Shown: one piece after another, positions 1-5,185 of the stretch
How the letters are laid out: the number at the start of each line of letters is the position of its first letter
Numbering within the stretch: the first letter of the stretch is position 1
NCBI GenBank assembly: GCA_016195205.1
Contig: JACQAB010000097.1
Location: 1-5,185 of the forward strand
DNA: 5,185 nt
Reading direction: 5' to 3'
Origin: Pseudomonadota bacterium
Lineage (GTDB): Bacteria > Pseudomonadota > Alphaproteobacteria > UBA9219 > RGZA01
Made by a program: the position numbers and the translations under genes
The notes under the pieces: generated by a model
Told to the model about the DNA's origin: nothing
What the model saw: only the letters and a program-made list of their open reading frames with translations
The model's database searches: none

Positions 1-123
1 AGCGATTTCAGTGGTGATTTCAAGGCACAGCACTCCCTAAAACGCGCTTTTTAGTGGAAAAATCTCTTAATTCCTAGGGAAAAGGTTTGAATCACGCAAA
101 GGCTTTGTGATACGCCATACACC
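1..123. other. Non-coding leader stretch upstream of the cloverleaf repeat
   Basis: I see no convincing gene here. In frame 1 a 17-codon stretch runs from the window edge to a TAG at 52-54; it could be the tail of an upstream gene, but it is too short to support. A weak A/T-rich hairpin is possible (CTAAAA at 37-42 with TTTTAG at 49-54), followed by only a poor downstream tract, so it is not called as a terminator. A sequence resembling a -35 box (TTGAAT, 87-92) lies 16 nt before GATACG (109-114), which matches the -10 consensus at only three positions. The helicase promoter probably lies in this stretch but cannot be pinned down. Confidence 0.4.
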
Positions 124-205
124 ACGTCATCCCAGTGTAAGCTGGGATCCAGAGCCAAACAGAATGGCTCGTGACCCTGGATGCCAGCTTTCGCTGGCAT
201 GACGT
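124..205. repeat. Cloverleaf-shaped palindromic intergenic repeat
   Basis: This is an 82-nt inverted-repeat unit. An outer 7-bp stem (ACGTCAT 124-130 with ATGACGT 199-205) encloses three arms. Arm 1 pairs 131-135 with 142-146 (CCCAG/CTGGG). The middle arm pairs ATCCAG (147-152) with CTGGAT (177-182) and carries an inner GAGCC (152-156)/GGCTC (166-170) helix that competes for base 152. Arm 3 pairs GCCAGC (183-188) with GCTGGC (193-198) around a TTTC loop. The two halves are inverted copies of one motif of the GTCAT-CCAGC-GAAA-GCTGG-ATCCAG type. From general knowledge, dispersed repeats of this style are common between genes in alphaproteobacteria. It carries no protein gene and lies 30 nt before the helicase start, so it is probably transcribed in the helicase leader or overlaps its promoter. 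Copy number in the genome is unknown from this window. Confidence 0.85.
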
Positions 206-228
206 GTCAAAATCAAAACTGCACGGTT

Positions 229-235
229 GAGGTTA
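229..235 (+). promoter_or_regulatory. Short-spaced Shine-Dalgarno sequence of the helicase
   Basis: GAGG at 229-232 lies 3 nt before the ATG at 236. The spacing is short, but this is the only purine-rich site nearby. The alternative in-frame TTG at 227 overlaps this site and has no ribosome-binding sequence of its own, so the ATG is preferred. Confidence 0.45.
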
Positions 236-1573
<1,338 letters not shown>

Positions 1574-1630
1574 GCTTCTGGTTTATCTCTCCCGTTCCCG
1601 TAACTCATCAACTCTCTTGCACTCGCCGCC

Positions 1631-4018
1631 ATGGAATTCTGGCGCTTCTTTTTTCCCCTCCCTTCCGCCTACGCTAAAGCTTCGGCGGACGAGTTCGAGA
1701 AACCAACCCGGCGTAGCCTTGGCGAAGCCGGGTCGGGAGGGGACAAAGGGGAGGGCATTACCAAGCATGATCTAGATTATGCATGCGATGCCCTCCCCCA
1801 ACCCCTCCCGAAGGGAGGGGGGATTTTGTTTTGTCTTATCCTGACCAGCGCCCTTTTATTTTCATTGTCTGAGCCTGCCCGCGCCGACACCGCGGCCAAA
1901 GAAACCGGCCCCAGCGAATACCTGCTTACCGCCGACGAAATAGACTATGACCAACAGAACCAGACGGTTCTAGCCCTCCGGCATGTGCAGCTGAGCGATC
2001 CAAAATACATTCTTCTGTCGCCATCGCTGTTCTACGACCAAAAGAACGATATCGTGGAAGGCAGCAAGGGCCTTTCGCTTCTGCAACCCGACGGTTCGGT
2101 GCTGTATGCCCGTACCATGCGCATGGACAGCGATTTCAGCCACGGCTATGCCGAACGTGTGAGCATGCGCATGGTGGATGACTCGCTGTTCGCCGCCCTG
2201 CAGGCCCGGCGCTATGACTCGCGTTACACCGTTTTCGACCATGGTGTGTTTTCGCCTTGTCTGCTTTGCGCCGAAGACCCGCGTAAACCGCCCCTCTGGC
2301 AGATGAAGGCCGAGCGTGTTACCCACGACCAGCAAACGCATGATCTGATTTATCACAACGCCACACTGAATATGTGGGGCATCCCGGTGTTTTACACACC
2401 CTATTTCACCAATCCTGACCCCACCGTGAAACGGCGCACGGGTTTTCTAACTCCAGTCTTTGGCAGCAATCCGAATCTCGGTTTTTTTACCACCATCCCC
2501 TACTACATAACCTTCACCCCGGATTTTGACATCACCATCCGCCCTACGTTCAGCGGCGTGGATGGCATCCGCTGGCAAGACACCCTACGCAAGCGTTTTG
2601 AAAGCGGCGAAATCCAGCTAACCAGTTCGCTGGTCGTTGCCGACCGCACCAATGATGACAACAGCATCAGCCACGATCAGCTGCGCGGGCATTTACAGGG
2701 CTTCGCGCATTTCAATCTTACGCCCATTTTCCGCACCGGCGCCGATTTTGCCGTGCTGACCGATAAAAGCTATGCCGACCGGTACAAGGAAGAAGACATT
2801 CATGAAGATATTCTAACCAACCGCGTGTTCGTGGAAGGCATGAAAGGGCGCGACTTTACCGCGCTGGAATTTTTCTATTTCCAAAACAACCGCCCCGGTC
2901 CGCAGCCGGAAGAACCGCTGCTGCTGCCGCGCTTTCGTTTTTCCGCGCTGGGCGAGCCGAACATGACGCTGGGCGGCCGCTGGTCGTTCGACGGTATTCT
3001 TACGTCGCTGCAGCGGGAAGATGGGCCCAGCAACCGCAAATTCGGCGTCGATTTCGGCTGGGAACGCCGCGATGTACTGCCGGGGGGCATGATCAGCACC
3101 CTTACCGGCCATGTGCGGGATGATTTGTTCTGGGTCGATCATCTTCCTGATCCTTTCAAACCCGGCGTAACGCATAGCGACGAATTCGCCAATCGCCTTT
3201 TCCCCGTGGGACAGGCGGCGCTGCATTATCCACTGGTCAATGCGTATGAAAGTTTCAGCCATATTGTGGAACCCATCTTTTCCTTCACCGCCTCGCCGGT
3301 GTTAAGGCGTAACGGGCGCATTCCCAATGAAGACAGCCTGGATATCGGCTTTGACGCCACCAACCTGTTTGACATCAATCGTTATCCTGGTACCGATCAG
3401 CAGGAACAGGGCGAGCGGATGGCCTATGGCTTGCGCAATGCCTTTTACTTGAATAGCGGCGGCCAGGGCGAAGTCCTGCTGGGCCAAAGCTATCGCCTGA
3501 CCAAAGACCCGCTTTTCCCCACCGGAACCGGGGTAGATGAGCGTTTCTCGGACTATGTGGGCGAAATTTTGCTGGATCCCGGCACGTGGTTGCACCTGGA
3601 TTACTTGTTCCGCATGGACCATGACAGCCTAGACACGCGCAAGCAGGACGTGAAGGTGGATTTCGGCGCGCCTGAATTCCGTCCCTATATGGAATACAAC
3701 CATTTGAACCAGCCACTGATTGGCCCGCTGGGGAAAGTGGAAGAGGTCAAATACGGCTTCTCGTCGAATTTCACGAAGTATTGGACCTTCAGTGCCGAAC
3801 AAACCCGCGATATCCGCAACGGGGCCGAACCGCTGCTCACCCGCTTTGGGCTAGGCTATGGGGATGAATGTTTGCAGGCTTCGGTGACCTTCTCGCGTGA
3901 TTTCACCGAACGCCCCGACGTGAAGCCCGGCGACAGCGTTTATTTCCACCTATATTTCAAGCATCTGGGCGGCTTCGAAACCGGTCCCGATGAAACGCAA
4001 AAAGCCCCACATTATTAA
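1631..4018 (+). CDS. lptD: LPS-assembly outer-membrane protein LptD with repeat-derived N-terminal insert
   Basis: LptD (OstA/Imp) is the outer-membrane barrel that, plugged by lipoprotein LptE, places lipopolysaccharide on the cell surface. From the ATG at 1631 the protein has 795 residues. Residues 9-64 come from palindromic repeats. The hydrophobic signal core is about 65-80, with likely cleavage after ARA (83-85). The LptA/OstA-like periplasmic jellyroll starts near YLLTADEIDYD and runs to about residue 210, with the family-like stretch CLLCAEDPRKPPLWQMKAER. Then GIPVFYTPYFTNPDPTVKRR leads into the barrel, ending near VYFHLYFKHLGGF with a short polar tail. After signal removal only three cysteines remain, C210, C213 and C747, suiting a disulfide between the periplasmic domain and the barrel end. 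The ATG lacks a Shine-Dalgarno sequence. An in-frame TTG at 1826 has a strong one (GGGAGG, 1813-1818) and would give 730 residues, but with no basic residue before the core. No stop interrupts the insert, so I keep the ATG; product certainty is high, start certainty low. Confidence 0.93.
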   Translation: MEFWRFFFPLPSAYAKASADEFEKPTRRSLGEAGSGGDKGEGITKHDLDYACDALPQPLPKGGGILFCLILTSALLFSLSEPARADTAAKETGPSEYLLTADEIDYDQQNQTVLALRHVQLSDPKYILLSPSLFYDQKNDIVEGSKGLSLLQPDGSVLYARTMRMDSDFSHGYAERVSMRMVDDSLFAALQARRYDSRYTVFDHGVFSPCLLCAEDPRKPPLWQMKAERVTHDQQTHDLIYHNATLNMWGIPVFYTPYFTNPDPTVKRRTGFLTPVFGSNPNLGFFTTIPYYITFTPDFDITIRPTFSGVDGIRWQDTLRKRFESGEIQLTSSLVVADRTNDDNSISHDQLRGHLQGFAHFNLTPIFRTGADFAVLTDKSYADRYKEEDIHEDILTNRVFVEGMKGRDFTALEFFYFQNNRPGPQPEEPLLLPRFRFSALGEPNMTLGGRWSFDGILTSLQREDGPSNRKFGVDFGWERRDVLPGGMISTLTGHVRDDLFWVDHLPDPFKPGVTHSDEFANRLFPVGQAALHYPLVNAYESFSHIVEPIFSFTASPVLRRNGRIPNEDSLDIGFDATNLFDINRYPGTDQQEQGERMAYGLRNAFYLNSGGQGEVLLGQSYRLTKDPLFPTGTGVDERFSDYVGEILLDPGTWLHLDYLFRMDHDSLDTRKQDVKVDFGAPEFRPYMEYNHLNQPLIGPLGKVEEVKYGFSSNFTKYWTFSAEQTRDIRNGAEPLLTRFGLGYGDECLQASVTFSRDFTERPDVKPGDSVYFHLYFKHLGGFETGPDETQKAPHY
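1655..1742. repeat. Palindromic element copy A, inside the lptD reading frame
   Basis: An 88-nt element bounded by the 8-bp inverted repeat CCCCTCCC (1655-1662)/GGGAGGGG (1735-1742). It encloses two hairpins: TCCGCC (1664-1669) with GGCGGA (1684-1689), and ACCCGGC (1706-1712) with GCCGGGT (1727-1733). A related copy lies at 4028-4120. The first 28 nt (1652-1679, including TTT before the stem) are identical to 4025-4052, as are 1680-1693 and 4056-4069. Read in the lptD frame it has no stop and gives a peptide containing AYAKASADEFEKPTRRSLGE. This recalls the protein-inserted palindromic elements of Rickettsia in behaviour, though I do not claim shared ancestry. The copy in the downstream gap has a TAG in the corresponding frame (4070-4072 region), so openness is not an automatic property of the element. 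Confidence 0.85.
1735..1755 (+). other. Putative G-quadruplex motif in the lptD 5' region
   Basis: Four guanine runs on the coding strand follow the pattern G3-A-G4-ACAAA-G4-A-G3, which satisfies the usual four-run rule with loops of 1, about 5 and 1 nt. It would be present in DNA and in lptD mRNA. The same G-runs can instead pair with C-rich arms at 1655-1662 and 1788-1798, so quadruplex and hairpin forms would compete. The motif is a sequence observation; folding is not shown. Confidence 0.5.
1748..1798. repeat. Long palindrome with perfect 11-bp stem
   Basis: GGGGAGGGCAT (1748-1758) is the exact reverse complement of ATGCCCTCCCC (1788-1798). The 29-nt interior contains a smaller helix, GCATGAT (1765-1771) with ATTATGC (1776-1782), closed by CTAG and using one G-T pair. 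It lies directly after copy A and shares the same G/C-run vocabulary at its ends, so the two may be one compound element. It is inside the lptD reading frame, upstream of the signal-peptide core. The ATGs in its interior are all out of the lptD frame. Confidence 0.8.
1802..1820. repeat. Tight GC hairpin immediately before the signal-peptide core
   Basis: CCCCTCCC (1802-1809) pairs perfectly with GGGAGGGG (1813-1820) around a GAA triloop. The 3' arm is also an excellent Shine-Dalgarno sequence for the TTG at 1826, so in RNA this helix would hide that site. In the lptD frame this region encodes LPQPLPKGGG, a peptide style often seen where GC-rich intergenic palindromes are read as protein. Confidence 0.8.
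1813..1828 (+). promoter_or_regulatory. Candidate internal ribosome-binding site and TTG start for lptD
   Basis: GGGAGG (1813-1818) is followed after 7 nt by an in-frame TTG (1826-1828) at the beginning of the hydrophobic segment FCLILTSALLFSL. This is the only strong Shine-Dalgarno match near the start of lptD. Starting here would leave a signal peptide of about 20 residues with no positive n-region, which is atypical. The site could be a genuine start, a reinitiation site, or chance produced by the G-rich repeat arm. Confidence 0.4.
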
Positions 4019-4120
4019 AAAATCTTTCCCCTCCCTTCCGCCTACGCTAAAGAAGCTTCGGCGGACGAGCTAGCCTAGACCCGCCGTAGCCTCTTGGCGA
4101 AGGCGGGCCGAAGGGAGGGG
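4017..4120 (-). terminator. Possible Rho-independent terminator for the kinase-fold gene
   Basis: Read on the minus strand, the element-B foldback ends in GGGAGGGG (complement of 4035-4028) and is followed within 5 nt by a run of six T (complement of 4022-4017). That is a reasonable intrinsic-terminator arrangement for the leftward gene. On the plus strand the foldback is followed by AGAATTAAAAAG without a T-run, so termination of lptD here is less supported. Confidence 0.35.
4028..4120. repeat. Palindromic element copy B, between convergent genes
   Basis: A 93-nt copy of the element found at 1655-1742. The outer stem is CCCCTCCC (4028-4035) with GGGAGGGG (4113-4120). It encloses TCCGCC (4037-4042)/GGCGGA (4060-4065) and CCCGCC (4080-4085)/GGCGGG (4102-4107). 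Compared with copy A it has 3 extra bases in the first hairpin (AAG, 4053-4055) and 2 extra in the second loop. These make small inner helices possible: GCT 4046-4048 with AGC 4054-4056, and GCC 4089-4091 with GGC 4096-4098. An additional inverted pair flanks it, AAATCTTT (4020-4027) and AAAGATTT (4129-4136). It begins 9 nt after the lptD stop and contains the stop codon of the opposing gene. Confidence 0.87.
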
Positions 4121-4909
4121 AGAATTAAAAAGATTTCGGATTTTCTGGCCAAGAACCGGCGTCTGCATGACGCGGTCAATGGCGGGGGCCAGCGGCCGCA
4201 AATCGACCTTTCGCATATCGTCATCCAGGCATTTCACGAGGCAGTCAAGCCAGGGCTGGTAATTTCCCCGCTCGGCCGGAAGAATAAACTTCCAAGTGCT
4301 TTCCAGCAAGCGCAGATGGTCGTAAACGCGTTGCGCGGCCAGGGAAAGTCCGCGGGCTGGCGCATATTCGAAATCGATGATGTAAATCTGCCCTTTATCG
4401 CTTTTCAGCATGTTGGCGAAACTGGCGTCCATATGCGTTAAGCCAGCCTGATGCAGACGCTGAAGGGCCTTTGATCCCTCGCACATCATGCTCCAGGCCT
4501 GTTCCGGGGATTGCAGCAGGGTATCGTGCATCGAGCCGTAAGGCATGTATTCGCACAGCAGGGCATCTTGCGTGCGCCACAGGGGTTTGGGTGTAAGGCC
4601 GGCGACATAACCCCGGCTATAGGCCGCCCATTCCCGGTCGATCTGTCCGCCCTGTAGTTCAAGCTGAAAGGGCCAGTCGGGTGGCAGAGTTTTGTGATAA
4701 TGCGGGTTCACCAGTCGCATGATGCCCAGCGTTTTGGTGGCATCGGTTAGCAGATAGATGCTGTCGCGCCCACGGTCGCCGCGATAAATGAAGTGCAGGC
4801 CTCGCACCCCGCCAAAATGCGCCGATAGCGCGGCCAAAAGCTCTTTCCGGCGGAGGCCAATACGCCATTCCGCCCATGCCCGGCGCAGCCATCGTTTAAC
4901 CATTCTCAT
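4070..4909 (-). CDS. Kinase-fold phosphotransferase, WaaP/Kdo-kinase/RIO-like
   Basis: A 279-residue protein with the catalytic core of protein-kinase-like phosphotransferases. Visible landmarks are a strand ending LGIMRLV, where R65 sits near the usual ATP-binding lysine; E93 in DREWAAYS as a candidate helix-C glutamate; and a hinge-like EYMPYGSMHD (120-129). The catalytic loop is HMDASFAN (159-166; H159, D161, N166), and the metal-binding aspartate is D179 in IIDFEYAP, replacing DFG. The pattern fits small bacterial kinases of the lipopolysaccharide kinase (Kdo/WaaP, InaA) or RIO-like group. An LPS-sugar substrate is an inference helped by the neighbouring lptD; an aminoglycoside-type or protein kinase is not excluded. 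Residues 1-22 are basic and there is no membrane segment, so it is probably cytoplasmic or membrane-peripheral. Its ATG overlaps the stop of the upstream gene (ATGA), suggesting translational coupling; a second ATG at 4903 is possible. The last 16 residues (264-279) and the stop are encoded by repeat copy B, so the native C-terminus has probably been altered. Confidence 0.8.
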   Translation of the reverse strand: MRMVKRWLRRAWAEWRIGLRRKELLAALSAHFGGVRGLHFIYRGDRGRDSIYLLTDATKTLGIMRLVNPHYHKTLPPDWPFQLELQGGQIDREWAAYSRGYVAGLTPKPLWRTQDALLCEYMPYGSMHDTLLQSPEQAWSMMCEGSKALQRLHQAGLTHMDASFANMLKSDKGQIYIIDFEYAPARGLSLAAQRVYDHLRLLESTWKFILPAERGNYQPWLDCLVKCLDDDMRKVDLRPLAPAIDRVMQTPVLGQKIRNLFNSPLPSARLRQEATAGLG

Positions 4910-5185
4910 GGGTGCTGTCTTCTTGCGTAGGCTGCTTCACGTGCCGGAGCTGCAAGCGGGGCACGCAATTCTTCAATACGTCGAAAAATTTCCTGCTGCT
5001 CTTCTTCCGTGAAAAACAGCGGCAAATGGCCGATGGCTTCGGCTTCGTTGTCGGTGGAATGGAGAGGATTGGCGGAAGCTTTCGTGCCCGTGGCGGCAGT
5101 GAACCATTCGCGCAGCTTGGGTTTAAAGAATTGCCGGGCGTTGAATACGAAAGGATGGATTTCTTTATCCGTTTCGGTGGGCGCA
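4906..5185 (-). CDS. Unrecognised protein, C-terminal 92 residues (5' end outside window)
   Basis: The open frame enters from the right edge (first complete codon at 5184-5182) and ends at TGA 4908-4906. The visible part is hydrophilic and shows no membrane segment. It includes IHPFVFNARQFFKPKLREWF, then a probable linker rich in A, S, T and N. A charged helical stretch follows, with LPLFFTEEEQQEIFRRIEEL, and the end is basic (AYARRQHP). I do not recognise the family. Its stop overlaps the start of the kinase-fold gene by 4 nt, so the two are very likely co-transcribed and functionally linked. Codon usage resembles the neighbouring genes, and the frame is open over all 92 codons while the ending fits a tight operon, which supports it being real. 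Confidence 0.7.
   Translation of the reverse strand, partial: APTETDKEIHPFVFNARQFFKPKLREWFTAATGTKASANPLHSTDNEAEAIGHLPLFFTEEEQQEIFRRIEELRAPLAAPAREAAYARRQHP

Noticed and set aside
87..114. Sigma-70 promoter for the helicase
   Set aside because: The -10 candidate matches only three of six positions; not strong enough to list as a feature.
124..205. Cloverleaf taken as a tRNA gene
   Set aside because: It lacks the conserved T-loop and D-loop bases and a plausible anticodon arm, and its two halves are inverted copies, as in a repeat rather than a tRNA.
2813..3262. 149-codon minus-strand frame inside lptD
   Set aside because: It is antisense to the conserved barrel region of LptD with no ribosome-binding site or domain; treated as a shadow.
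1655..4120. Copies A and B as ends of a composite mobile element carrying lptD
   Set aside because: They are in the same orientation, there is no transposase between them, lptD is a core gene, and no clear target-site duplication is visible. Independent repeat insertions are simpler.
4094..4441. Plus-strand frame opposite the kinase-fold gene
   Set aside because: The minus-strand reading has the HxDxxxxN and DFE catalytic motifs; the plus-strand reading has none.

Overview
The window reads as a piece of a Gram-negative chromosome, most likely alphaproteobacterial. The evidence is an outer-membrane LPS assembly protein (LptD) with alphaproteobacterial-style sequence, a DEAD-box helicase of the RhlE type, moderately high GC, and small palindromic repeats, one of them of the GTCAT-CCAGC-type common in that class. 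The order cannot be fixed from sequence alone.

Layout. Positions 1-235 are non-coding as far as I can see and hold an 82-nt cloverleaf-shaped inverted repeat (124-205). A complete RhlE-like RNA helicase follows (236-1573, +). After 57 nt comes lptD (1631-4018, +), whose 5' end is packed with three adjacent GC-rich palindromes (1655-1822). These lie inside the open reading frame, between a short N-terminal stub and the hydrophobic core of the signal peptide. A second copy of the first palindrome (4028-4120) fills the gap after lptD and forms the 3' end of a convergent kinase-fold gene (4070-4909, -). That gene overlaps by 4 nt (ATGA) the end of an unrecognised gene that enters from the right edge (4906-5185, -).

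How the parts work together. LptD inserts lipopolysaccharide into the outer leaflet. The convergent gene has the catalytic motifs of the WaaP/Kdo-kinase/RIO-like group, so a cell-envelope theme is possible but not proven. The helicase is a general RNA-remodelling enzyme with no specific link to the envelope.

The most interesting content is the repeat elements. Removing exactly 168 nt (56 codons) from the lptD 5' region restores a compact, conventional signal peptide, so the elements look like an in-frame insertion into the signal sequence of a normally essential gene. The related copy supplies the last 16 codons and stop codon of the kinase gene. Base differences between copies include compensatory changes that keep the stems paired, which suggests the folded form matters. 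No CRISPR array, tRNA, rRNA, transposase or phage gene was seen.
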